This document shows, piece by piece, positions 35,938 through 44,103 of a stretch of 64,000 bases of DNA; the stretch's first letter is position 1; every line of letters begins with the position of its first letter. The stretch comes from Thermoleptolyngbya sichuanensis A183. Its GTDB lineage: Bacteria > Cyanobacteriota > Cyanobacteriia > Elainellales > Elainellaceae. The position numbers and the translations under genes were made by a program. The stretch covers positions 2,418,001-2,482,000 of the forward strand of contig NZ_CP053661.1 of the NCBI RefSeq assembly GCF_013177315.1. Direction: 5' to 3'. The notes beneath the pieces were generated by a model. That model was not told the origin of the DNA, made no database searches, and saw only the letters and a program-made list of their open reading frames with translations.

Positions 35938-35997
35938 CCTGAAACCGAACTCCCTGAAACCGAACTCCCTGAAACCGAACTCCCTGAAAACAGATCC
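35938..35997. repeat. Tandem array, 15-bp units, four copies
   Basis: Three perfect copies of CCCTGAAACCGAACT and a fourth with changes. It starts about 45 bp right of the mobile-like element. Confidence 0.93.
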
Positions 35998-36347
35998 CTA
36001 CAGTTCCCCAAAGTCAACGCCTGGAACCCAAACCTCTGACGGGTCATTCTGTCATGAATTCCCAACGAATGGATGCTTTTTTGGGGTGGTTTTGAGCGGG
36101 CGACAGAGGGGCGATCGCCCTTTTATCAAGCGTTTCAGCCCATTTACGCGACCGGATCACCGGGTAGCATTCGTCTGGCTGGGTGAGGCACGTTTTGAGT
36201 TACATGCCGTAATGTATTGGCAGCGATGTCACTCCGGCAAGCAAGCGCTGCGAAACTTGTCTGGGTTTTGATTTTGCTGGCCTGTTGATTAACCTGTTCT
36301 ATCGGAACCTTGAGGTAGCCGGAGATGCTGCCAACGGTCTTCACCTG

Positions 36348-36386
36348 TTTGACGGAATTGCTTGACGGAATTGCTTGACGGAATTG
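36348..36386. repeat. Tandem array, 13-bp units, three copies
   Basis: Unit CTTGACGGAATTG, with the first copy starting TTTGACGG. It lies about 50 bp upstream of the GNAT start. Confidence 0.93.
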
Positions 36387-36437
36387 AATGTTAATTGGAC
36401 GTAATTTGACCTAAGGGAATCAAGGAGTTTTGCCGAA

Positions 36438-36938
36438 ATGGATTGCAGCCACGTTCAGTTTTGTATACACGACTCCTCTGCACAGACCGCTGCGGCCCGC
36501 GAGATCGACCTGCACCAGCTTCAGGATTTGTTTAACGTGACGGCATTTTGGGCGCAAAACCGACGCATCGAAGACCTGGCCACGGCGATCGCCCACAGCA
36601 ACCCAATTGTGACAGCCTGGGATGGCGATCGCCTCATTGGGTTCTCTCGCGCCACCTCCGACGGCGTGTATCGCGCCACCATCTGGGACGTGGTGATTCA
36701 CCCTGACTATCAGGGCGCAGGGCTGGGCCGCAAGATGGTGGAAACGGTGCTGATGCATCCCCATGTCAACCGGGCCGAGCGCGTTTATCTGATGACCACC
36801 AACGAGCAGCGGTTCTACTCTCGCATCGGTTTCGAGGAAAACCAGACGACGACGATGGTGCTATTTAATCAGCCCGTGTCGCAGGAGGGGCTGCCTGCTA
36901 TGGTCTACATGGCCGAAGTCTCAAAGGAGGAGTCCTAG
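36438..36938 (+). CDS. GNAT-family N-acetyltransferase
   Basis: The 166-residue protein has the GNAT fold order. The signature of the acetyl-CoA pyrophosphate loop is VIHPDYQGAGLGRKMVETVL near residues 95-113, which includes the Q-x-x-G-x-G pattern, and the C-terminal strand YSRIGFEENQTTTMVLF (near 133-148) completes it. The substrate (amine, amino acid or peptide) is unknown. It is preceded by a repeat-rich, promoter-bearing region and followed by a strong hairpin terminator shared with glnN. The start ATG at 36438 lies shortly after AAGGAGTTTTGCCGA, in which AAGGAG provides a ribosome-binding site at about 11 bases. Confidence 0.88.
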   Translation: MDCSHVQFCIHDSSAQTAAAREIDLHQLQDLFNVTAFWAQNRRIEDLATAIAHSNPIVTAWDGDRLIGFSRATSDGVYRATIWDVVIHPDYQGAGLGRKMVETVLMHPHVNRAERVYLMTTNEQRFYSRIGFEENQTTTMVLFNQPVSQEGLPAMVYMAEVSKEES

Positions 36939-37059
36939 AGGCATCCTCAGGGAGGTGTCCCCAAAGTCTCTAGGGCCAGGGATTCGGGCGATCGCGGTTC
37001 AAGACTCCAAAGCTCGCCATAGGCGACTAAATTTGACCAGATTCAGGGAAAATTTAGGG

Positions 37060-37093
37060 AAAAGGCGCACCTTCTTGGATAAGTGCGCCTTTT
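37060..37093. terminator. Hairpin terminator between the convergent GNAT and glnN genes
   Basis: AAAAGGCGCAC and GTGCGCCTTTT form a perfect 11-bp stem, so a U-run or an A-run follows in either direction. It lies about 120 bp after the GNAT stop and 210 bp after the glnN stop on the other strand. Confidence 0.88.
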
Positions 37094-37303
37094 GTCACTA
37101 TTAGGAGTAGTCTCGTTAGGAGTAGTCTCGATCGGGAGTAGTCTTGGTTAAGAGTCGTCTCGCGCTTCTCGTCGAAGTCCCGGTTCCCGTGGAAGGCGCT
37201 GTCTAGACAAACGCCTTGCACTTGGATTGTCCGCGAATTGCCCATCTCGCACCCTGGCTAAATCGGGCACAGCAGGGGCAGGAGAAAGCGCTACTTGATG
37301 ACG

Positions 37304-39478
37304 CTACTTGATGAACAGCATTTCCTGATACTTGGGCAGGGGCCACAGGTCGTCTGCCACCTCGTCCTCCAGCGCATCGGCATAGCCGCGCACCCGATCC
37401 ATGAGCGGACGCAGGGTTTTAGCGCAATACTGCATATGCTCCTCGGTGGTGGCGAAGTCATGAACAGCAAGGGCGCTGCTGAGTTCGCCGACGGTGGTCA
37501 TCATTTTGCTAGTCAGGTCAGAGATTAGCTCGACGTTGGCGGTTTCAAAGGGCAGCCCGATGGTTTTCAGGCTGGCGATCGCCCCCGCAATCTCCGACAA
37601 ATGGCGCAGCACAGCGGGATAGATTAGCGTCTTCGTCATGCTAATCACCAGCTTGGCTTCCATATCGATCACGCGGATGTATTGCTCCGAATAGGTTTCA
37701 AACCGGCTTTCCAGTTCTTTCTCCGACAACACACCAGTTTTGACAAACAGTTCCTTGATGGATTCTGTTTTCAGCATGGGCAGCGCGTCGGCCGTCGTGG
37801 GCAGGTTCAGCAAGCCCCGCTCCTCTACCGCCATCCGGTGCCACTCAGCAGAGTAGCCGTCGCCGCCAAACACCACCGCACCGTGCTGCTCCATCACCTC
37901 CTTGAGGATGTTGTAAGCAGCGGCATCGAGGGATTTGCCCTCGCCCAGCTCGGCTTCTAGCCGATCGGCAACCCAAGTGAGGGAGTCGGTCAGGATGGTG
38001 TTCATGGCCACCAGCGGGCCCGACACGGACTGGTTTGACCCAACAGCACGAAACTCGAAGCGGTTGCCCGTGAAGGCAAAGGGAGAGGTGCGGTTGCGAT
38101 CGCCCGGATCTTTGGGAAACTCCGGCAGCGTGTCGATGCCCAAGTTCATCAGGCCAGGTCGCATTGACCCCTGCACATCGCCATTTTTGATCTGCTCATA
38201 CACGTCTTCAAGCTGCGAACCCAGATACACCGAGATAATCGCAGGCGGCGCTTCGTTTGCGCCCAGGCGGTGGTCGTTGCTGGCCGTCGCCACGACAGCC
38301 CGCAGCAGCGGCCCATACTGATGCACCCCGCGAATCACCGCGCCGCAAAACAGCAAAAATTGCAGGTTTGCATGGGGCGTGTCGCCCGGATCGAGCAGGT
38401 TGCCCTGGGTGGCATTGCCCACCGACCAGTTGACGTGCTTGCCAGAGCCGTTGATGCCCGCAAACGGCTTTTCATGCAGCAAACAGACAAACCCGTGCTT
38501 CTTCGCCGTATTTCGCAGCAGGGTCATGGTCAACTGCTGGTGGTCGCTGGCCACGTTCGCCGCCTCAAAATAGGGCGCAATTTCAAACTGACCCGGAGCC
38601 ACCTCGTTGTGTCGCGTCTTGGCCGGAATGCCCAGCCGATACATCTTTTCCTCCACGTCCTGCATGAACACCTGCACCCGTTCAGGAATCGCGCCAAAGT
38701 AGTGATCATCAAACTGCTGTCCCTTGGCAGCGGGCCGGCCAAACAGAGTACGCCCCGCCAGCAGCAGGTCAGGACGGCTGTGGGCAAAGTGGGCATCCAC
38801 CAGGAAATATTCCTGCTCTGCACCGCAGCTAGAGTTTACGGAAGCCACGTCGGTATGGCCGAGCAGTTTCAAGAGGCGAGTGGCCGCCTTGCTCATGGCC
38901 GCATTCGACCGCAGCAGCGGCGTTTTCTTGTCCAGCGCCTCGCCCGTCCAGGAAATGAACACCGTGGGGATGCAGAGGGTCGCGCCGTTGTCCGTTTCCA
39001 TGATGTAGGCAGGACTGGTGACATCCCAGGCCGTGTAGCCCCGTGCCTCAAAGGTGGAGCGGATGCCGCCGTTGGGGAAGGAGGAGCCATCGGGTTCGCC
39101 CTGCACCAGCACCTTGCCCGTAAATTCAGTGATGGCCGTGCCGTCGGATTGCAACGAAATAAAGGCATCGTGCTTTTCCGCCGTGATGTTGGTCATCGGA
39201 TAAAAGACGTGGGCGTAGTAGAGCGCTCCTTTGGAGATAGCCCAGTCCTTCATGGCGGCGGCCACGATACCTGAAATTGACACATCCAGCTTGCCGCCCG
39301 TCTGGATGGTGTGTTTTAGCGAGCGAAACACTTCCTTAGGCAGGCAGGCCTGCATTTTGTTGAGGGTGAACACGTCCACCGCCCACAGGTCTTCTAGGCG
39401 GCTGGGCACCTTGGGGGCGACGGGCTGGCGTTCGGTGATTTGACAGATGGTTTGAAACCGTAGCTCGTTAGCACTCAT
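37304..39478 (-). CDS. glnN: Glutamine synthetase type III (GlnN)
   Basis: The 724-residue length separates this from the 470-residue type I enzyme and fits GSIII. It condenses ammonium and glutamate using ATP. Typical GSIII segments are the N-terminal VDVFTLNKMQACLPKEVF, the central SSCGAEQEYFLVD with the catalytic Glu, the HNEVAPGQFEIAP loop with metal ligands, the INGSGKHVNWS nucleotide-binding loop and a NRTSPFAFTGNRFEFRAVGS segment that carries catalytic Arg residues. In cyanobacteria, glnN is usually raised under nitrogen deprivation through NtcA. A canonical GTA-N8-TAC site is not visible in the 260 bp upstream; the best partial match ends in TGT. A polyphosphate kinase gene lies upstream on the same strand. 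Confidence 0.95.
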   Translation of the reverse strand: MSANELRFQTICQITERQPVAPKVPSRLEDLWAVDVFTLNKMQACLPKEVFRSLKHTIQTGGKLDVSISGIVAAAMKDWAISKGALYYAHVFYPMTNITAEKHDAFISLQSDGTAITEFTGKVLVQGEPDGSSFPNGGIRSTFEARGYTAWDVTSPAYIMETDNGATLCIPTVFISWTGEALDKKTPLLRSNAAMSKAATRLLKLLGHTDVASVNSSCGAEQEYFLVDAHFAHSRPDLLLAGRTLFGRPAAKGQQFDDHYFGAIPERVQVFMQDVEEKMYRLGIPAKTRHNEVAPGQFEIAPYFEAANVASDHQQLTMTLLRNTAKKHGFVCLLHEKPFAGINGSGKHVNWSVGNATQGNLLDPGDTPHANLQFLLFCGAVIRGVHQYGPLLRAVVATASNDHRLGANEAPPAIISVYLGSQLEDVYEQIKNGDVQGSMRPGLMNLGIDTLPEFPKDPGDRNRTSPFAFTGNRFEFRAVGSNQSVSGPLVAMNTILTDSLTWVADRLEAELGEGKSLDAAAYNILKEVMEQHGAVVFGGDGYSAEWHRMAVEERGLLNLPTTADALPMLKTESIKELFVKTGVLSEKELESRFETYSEQYIRVIDMEAKLVISMTKTLIYPAVLRHLSEIAGAIASLKTIGLPFETANVELISDLTSKMMTTVGELSSALAVHDFATTEEHMQYCAKTLRPLMDRVRGYADALEDEVADDLWPLPKYQEMLFIK

Positions 39479-39645
39479 ACAGCAATGTACCTTGGTTTGT
39501 TTGAAGGTGAGTTGAACAGTCAGCGGGGCTGGAAATCTCTTCAGCCCCAGAGCGTCTCTGCTGGTTTCTGGGGACTGAACAGTTGCAGAAAAATCAGAAA
39601 GGCGATTATTAGAAGGTAATCAGAAAGGCATTGGCATTAAATTTG

Positions 39646-39700
39646 CATTGAACCTGCATTGAACCTGCATTGAACCTGCATTGAACCTGCATTGAATTTG
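39646..39700. repeat. Tandem array, 11-bp units, five copies
   Basis: Unit CATTGAACCTG, four perfect copies and a fifth CATTGAATTTG. It lies between glnN and ppk2. The start of the array includes the last AT-rich bases before the ppk2 stop region. Confidence 0.93.
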
Positions 39701-39743
39701 AACTTGCATTCAAGGCGATAGGCGCGTGCGTCGATCATCGCTG

Positions 39744-40718
39744 CTAGTAAACGTGGGGCACGAAGAACTGCTCGTTGCGGGGCGATCGCACGTAGTCGTG
39801 GGGCGCAATCTGGCGGGGCGGCAGTTCCATTTGCTCCGGTGTCATGTCTACATAGGGAATCTTGGACAGGACATGGTGCAGGCAGTTGAGGCGGGCCCGC
39901 TTTTTGTCGTCCGCTTCGACCGTGAACCACGGCGCTTCGGGAATATTGGTCTTGGCAAACATTGCATCTTTGGCCTGGGAATATTCCACCCAGCGATCGC
40001 GCGATTCTAGATCCATCGGACTCAGCTTCCAGCGCCGCGCCGGATCGAGCGTCCGCGACTGAAACCGCCGCTCCTGCTCTTCATCGCTGACGGAAAACCA
40101 GTACTTCAGCAAGATAATGCCGGAGCGCACCAGCATCCGCTCAAACTCTGGGCAAGAGCGCATGAATTCCTGGTATTCCTCATCCGTGCAGAAGCCCATC
40201 ACCCGCTCTACACCCGCCCGGTTATACCAACTGCGGTCAAAGCAGACGATCTCGCCCGCCGCAGGCAGATGGGCGACATAGCGCTGAAAATACCACTCGG
40301 TCTTTTCGCGATCGCTCGGTGTACTCAACGCCACCACACGACAGCCGCGCGGGTTGAGCGGTTCGGTGATGCGTTTGATCGTGCCGCCCTTGCCCGCTGC
40401 GTCGCGCCCCTCAAACAAAATCACAATCCGAGCGCCTGTGTGCTTCACCCAGTACTGCATCTTGACCAGTTCAAGCTGCAACCGAGCCAGTTCCTTTTCG
40501 TATTTTTTGCTGGAGAGTTTAGAAATACCCTCCTGCTCAGAGGGGCGATAAAGCGCGTTTGAACTGGAGAGATTTGCCCGCTTCTCTGGCGCGAGACTCT
40601 TCTTTTTCTTTTTCTTCTTGCCCTTTTTGGAAGCAGCTTCTCCTATCAGCAGGGCTTGTCCCGCAGGCCGCCCATCCTGACTCGCGCTCTTGCCTGCGTC
40701 CAGACTTGTGCTGTGCAT
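39744..40718 (-). CDS. ppk2: Polyphosphate kinase 2 (PPK2 family)
   Basis: PPK2 enzymes transfer phosphate between polyphosphate and nucleotides. The 324-residue protein has the Walker A GRDAAGKGGTIKRI near residues 106-119, the lid region with FDRSWYNRAGVERV near 160-173 (Walker B, Asp), and WKLSPMDLESRDRWVEYSQA near 238-257. Class I is likely, but not certain. The N-terminus carries a low-complexity stretch with nine Lys in ten residues (about 28-38), absent from the core family, that could bind polyphosphate or DNA. A TTG five codons earlier opens the frame, but the ATG at 40718 has GGAGG seven bases before it. The gene lies upstream of glnN; polyphosphate and nitrogen metabolism are both stress-linked in cyanobacteria. 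Confidence 0.93.
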   Translation of the reverse strand: MHSTSLDAGKSASQDGRPAGQALLIGEAASKKGKKKKKKKSLAPEKRANLSSSNALYRPSEQEGISKLSSKKYEKELARLQLELVKMQYWVKHTGARIVILFEGRDAAGKGGTIKRITEPLNPRGCRVVALSTPSDREKTEWYFQRYVAHLPAAGEIVCFDRSWYNRAGVERVMGFCTDEEYQEFMRSCPEFERMLVRSGIILLKYWFSVSDEEQERRFQSRTLDPARRWKLSPMDLESRDRWVEYSQAKDAMFAKTNIPEAPWFTVEADDKKRARLNCLHHVLSKIPYVDMTPEQMELPPRQIAPHDYVRSPRNEQFFVPHVY

Positions 40719-41163
40719 GGCTACATCCTCCAAAGCCGCAGAAACTTTACAGATTGGGACAGATCGGGCTGATAAGACCAGCCCAGAGATAGCGATCAGA
40801 GTAAAATACGCTAAGTTTTAAGCATCGCCCCAAGATAACGCCATGACCTGGGGAAAAAAGTAGCAATCGCAACGTAAATGCAAAAAACTGCGGATTTTGG
40901 CTTGGAATTCAGAAAAGCTCCAATATTTGGCGATCGCCCACCCATCTACAAGCCGGAGCGCCCACCCATCTACAAGCCGGATTGACTACCCGGCAGACAG
41001 AATGCGCTGCTGGGCATGATTCCGCTGGAGGCGCTGGGTCTGGAGCCAGATTTGCAGCATCAGCAGTTGAGCAGTTGCAGGCACTGCCGATTACGCCAGA
41101 GCAAACTTATCTGAGCGCGGTTTCGCATCTGAGCGCAGTTTTGCAGGTTCCCTCACGCCCGAC
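40719..41163. other. Intergenic region with a 24-bp duplication and possible gene remnant
   Basis: A 24-bp duplication beginning CGCCCACCCATCTACAAG lies at 40935-40981. From about 41015, two frames read MIPLEALGLEPDLQ and then VEQLQALPITPEQTYLSAVS, which together look like one short coding sequence with a frameshift near 41065. No family is recognised and no ribosome-binding site is evident, so it is noted as a possible remnant only. Confidence 0.4.
40935..40981. repeat. Tandem duplication, 24-bp unit, two copies
   Basis: Two adjacent copies beginning CGCCCACCCATCTACAAGCC; the second lacks the final G. Confidence 0.92.
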
Positions 41164-42684
41164 TCATTCTTGCCCGCTCTTTTGGGTAGACAGGTTACCG
41201 CTGGTCAGGGCAACCGCGATCGCATCCACCACCCGCGCCACGGGAATAATGTCGAGTCCCAGTCCCGGATGCTCCGCCTGACTGGCCGGCACGATCGCCC
41301 GCTTGAATCCCAGCTTGGCCGCTTCCTTCAGCCGCAGCTCCATCTGCGACACCGAGCGCACCTGGCCGCCCAGCCCCACTTCGCCAATCAGCACTGTGCC
41401 CGGATCGACGACGCGATCGCGGAAACTGGCCGCCACGGCGATCGCCACGCCCAAATCGGCGGCGGGTTCCGACACGTTAATGCCGCCCGACGACGCCACG
41501 TAGGCATCCAGCTTCGACAGGGGAATGCCCACGCGCTTTTCTAGCACTGCGAGAATTTGCAGCAGTCGATTGTATTCAATGCCCGTGGCCGTGCGGCGGG
41601 GCGACGGATAGCTCGTCGGGCTGGCCAGCGCTTGCAGCTCCACCACCAGCGGGCGCGTCCCTTCGCAGGCGACGATGGTGGCCGTGCCGGGGGTTTCCTC
41701 ATCGCGATCGCTCAAAAACAGCGCCGAGGGATTTTGCACCTCCTCCAGCCCGCGATCCACCATTTCAAACACACCCAGTTCATTGGTTGCGCCAAAGCGA
41801 TTTTTCACCGAGCGCAGCAGGCGGTGGCTGGCAAAGCGATCGCCCTCAAAATACAGCACCGTATCCACCAGATGCTCCAGCACCTTCGGCCCGGCGATCG
41901 CCCCTTCCTTCGTCACATGCCCCACGATGAACAGCGTGATATGCTCCCGCTTTGCCAGTTGCATCAGCGCCGACGTACACTCGCGCACCTGCGAGACCGA
42001 CCCCGGAGCCGAATTGAGCGTGGCAAAATAGAGCGCCTGGATACTGTCAATCACCGCCACCGTCGGCCGCAGCGACTCCAGTTCAGAAAGAATCGTCTCT
42101 AGGTCAATTTCCGGCAAAAGATAAAGGGAGTGGAATGTTGAGGCGTTGGCCTGCTGTAGCAACAGGGTGATAGGGTCTTGAGTTTTCTCTTTTCTTTCTT
42201 CCCCTATTTTCACCCCGCTCCCCACGCCTAGCCGCTGCGCCCGCAGCTTCACCTGCTGCCCCGACTCTTCGGCACAGACATAGAGAACCCGGTGCTGCGC
42301 CGCAAGCTGATTGGCCACTTGCAGCAGTAGGGTAGATTTGCCGATGCCCGGATCGCCGCCCACCAGCACTAGAGAACCAGGCACAATGCCGCCGCCCAGC
42401 ACCCGATCCAGTTCGCCGTAGCCGGAGGCAATGCGGGTCTGGGGATGGTCGGAAATTTCGGGGAGGGTGAGCGCGGCGATCGCCCTTGGTTCCCCCTTGG
42501 AATTGGCGCTGGCCCGTTTGGGCGATCGGCTCACGGCTCCCATCGCGGTCTTGGCGCTGCTGGCTGGTGCAACAGTCTGCTCCACCAGCGAATTCCAGCT
42601 TCCACAAAAGGGACACTTGCCAAAATATTGCGGCGAGTCTGCGCCACACTCATTACAGACATAGCTTGTTCGAGGCTTGGGCAT
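41164..42684 (-). CDS. radA: DNA repair protein RadA
   Basis: RadA is a RecA-like, DnaB-like branch-migration helicase in recombinational repair. The 506-residue protein starts MPKPRTSYVCNECG with a C4 zinc finger (Cys pairs CNEC and CPFC, residues 10-30), then the RecA-type ATPase with Walker A GGDPGIGKSTLLLQ near residue 108, a Walker B, the KNRFG motif near 300, and a C-terminal Lon-protease-like domain (about 340-490, with AYVASSGGINVSEPAADLGVA and GEVGLGGQVRSV). The frame opens seven codons earlier, but the ATG at 42684 matches the family start. The central part includes a slightly extended segment RLGVGSGVKIGEERKEKTQD near 163-182. It is divergent from rpaB. Confidence 0.96.
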   Translation of the reverse strand: MPKPRTSYVCNECGADSPQYFGKCPFCGSWNSLVEQTVAPASSAKTAMGAVSRSPKRASANSKGEPRAIAALTLPEISDHPQTRIASGYGELDRVLGGGIVPGSLVLVGGDPGIGKSTLLLQVANQLAAQHRVLYVCAEESGQQVKLRAQRLGVGSGVKIGEERKEKTQDPITLLLQQANASTFHSLYLLPEIDLETILSELESLRPTVAVIDSIQALYFATLNSAPGSVSQVRECTSALMQLAKREHITLFIVGHVTKEGAIAGPKVLEHLVDTVLYFEGDRFASHRLLRSVKNRFGATNELGVFEMVDRGLEEVQNPSALFLSDRDEETPGTATIVACEGTRPLVVELQALASPTSYPSPRRTATGIEYNRLLQILAVLEKRVGIPLSKLDAYVASSGGINVSEPAADLGVAIAVAASFRDRVVDPGTVLIGEVGLGGQVRSVSQMELRLKEAAKLGFKRAIVPASQAEHPGLGLDIIPVARVVDAIAVALTSGNLSTQKSGQE

Positions 42685-43158
42685 AGCAGCAGACCTGGTC
42701 AGCACAAAAATTAAAGTTCAGTGAGAAACTTAGTGAGAAGTTTAGTGAATTCAGGGATTTACTCAATCAATACACCCAAGAAAGCGGATCGTCCGCCTGC
42801 TTCCGCCTGCGTTCACCTCCCTCAAAGGGGCGATCGCCAGTCCCAAAGAATCAAAGTTCCGTCCTGGTAGGGGCTATCCCAACGGCTCCATCTCAGAGCA
42901 GCAATTTTCGACGTAAGCCCAACTTATAGCCCAACCCCACAAAGACAATTTGAAACCCTTCGAGATTAATGTTTCTTAATGTGAAACGAGGCGAAATCTT
43001 TCATAGATTTATTACTATCTGAGAGTTCGCAAGAAATGTTAAAAAACTCTGAAATGTAGGGAGATTGGGAATTTCACGCGCTCAAGACAGGCCCATAGGC
43101 TACTATTGTTAATGATAGTCTGGGAAGAATTAACTATCAAAAATAATCGCTTCAAGGA
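42685..43158. other. Upstream region of rpaB, no gene seen
   Basis: These 474 bp lie between radA and rpaB. The right half (about 42950-43150) is AT-rich, with repeated TTAATG and AACTATC segments, and is the likely rpaB promoter. No convincing HLR1-type direct repeat was found. Confidence 0.45.
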
Positions 43159-43902
43159 GTGTTGACTAAATTGGAGAATCACAAAGAAAAAATTCTGGTC
43201 GTTGACGACGAAGCCAGCATCCGACGCATTCTTGAAACTCGTCTCTCCATGATTGGTTACGATGTCGTCACCGCTGCCGACGGCGAAGAAGCGCTAGAAA
43301 CCTTCCGCCATTCCGATCCAGACTTGGTTGTGCTGGATGTCATGATGCCCAAGCTCGACGGCTATGGGGTTTGCCAAGAGCTTCGCAAAGAGTCCGACGT
43401 ACCGATCATTATGCTGACGGCCCTGGGCGACGTGGCTGACCGCATCACCGGGCTAGAACTGGGTGCAGACGACTACGTGGTCAAACCCTTCTCGCCCAAG
43501 GAGCTAGAGGCCCGCATCCGCTCGGTGCTGCGCCGAGTAGAAAAAACGGGCACAACGGGTATTCCCAGTTCCGGTGTTATCCAAATCAACACGATTCGGA
43601 TTGATACCAACAAGCGCCAGGTCTACAAGGGCGACGAGCGGATTCGGCTGACGGGCATGGAGTTTAGCCTGTTGGAGCTGCTCGTTGGGCGATCGGGCGA
43701 ACCCTTCTCCCGCTCCGAAATCCTGCAAGAAGTGTGGGGCTACACGCCAGAACGCCATGTCGATACCCGCGTGGTCGATGTTCACATTTCTCGACTGCGG
43801 GCTAAGCTCGAAGACGACCCCAGCAACCCCGAACTCATCCTCACGGCACGCGGAACAGGCTACCTGTTCCAGCGGATTGTGCCGCCGGGTGAAGTGGAGT
43901 AA
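43159..43902 (+). CDS. rpaB: Response regulator RpaB (Ycf27-type)
   Basis: RpaB controls light- and stress-dependent genes, including high-light genes, in cyanobacteria. This 247-residue OmpR-type protein carries the nearly invariant ENHKEKILVVDDEASIRR N-terminus, phospho-acceptor Asp in LVVLDVMMPK, LTALGD, YVVKPFSP, and the winged helix with FSRSEILQEVWGYTPERHVD. The C-terminus ends LFQRIVPPGEVE. Its start is unusual. A GTG at 43159 overlaps the AAGGAG sequence (43154-43159); TTG codons at 43162 and 43171 are alternatives, the last with 11 bases spacing. By comparison with the family, translation begins within the first few codons of this frame. The downstream neighbours plsX-fabH-fabD-plsC start 200 bp later. 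Confidence 0.96.
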   Translation: MLTKLENHKEKILVVDDEASIRRILETRLSMIGYDVVTAADGEEALETFRHSDPDLVVLDVMMPKLDGYGVCQELRKESDVPIIMLTALGDVADRITGLELGADDYVVKPFSPKELEARIRSVLRRVEKTGTTGIPSSGVIQINTIRIDTNKRQVYKGDERIRLTGMEFSLLELLVGRSGEPFSRSEILQEVWGYTPERHVDTRVVDVHISRLRAKLEDDPSNPELILTARGTGYLFQRIVPPGEVE

Positions 43903-44103
43903 TCTTGCGTCTCCGTTGCGCCTGTCTCTCGCATCTTTGAGCTAATGCATCTGAAACTAATGCACCTTCTATCAATGCACCCCAATGCGCTGATCCGGTC
44001 TGTAAAGACTCAGGGCAAAGAATTCAGGGCACTCCGCTGACTCGCTCCGGTTTCCGGTAGAGTCCATCTGATAAAATTTGTGAGGTTTCTATAACGTTGA
44101 TCG

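Larger units (their letters stand above)
35894..36437. other. Repeat-rich intergenic region before the GNAT gene
   Basis: The 540-bp stretch has no supported gene. A 15-bp array (35938-35997, unit CCCTGAAACCGAACT, three perfect and one degenerate copy) and a 13-bp array (36348-36386, unit CTTGACGGAATTG, three copies) lie in it. A 123-residue frame (35900-36271) runs through the first array and has no family similarity. Confidence 0.6.

Noticed and set aside
38270-39274. 334-codon plus-strand frame opposite glnN
   Set aside because: Antisense shadow of glnN with no motifs and no ribosome-binding site.
39479-39640. NtcA-binding site upstream of glnN
   Set aside because: Only a partial match (GTA-N8-TGT) is present; no GTA-N8-TAC with a -10 box at the right distance.
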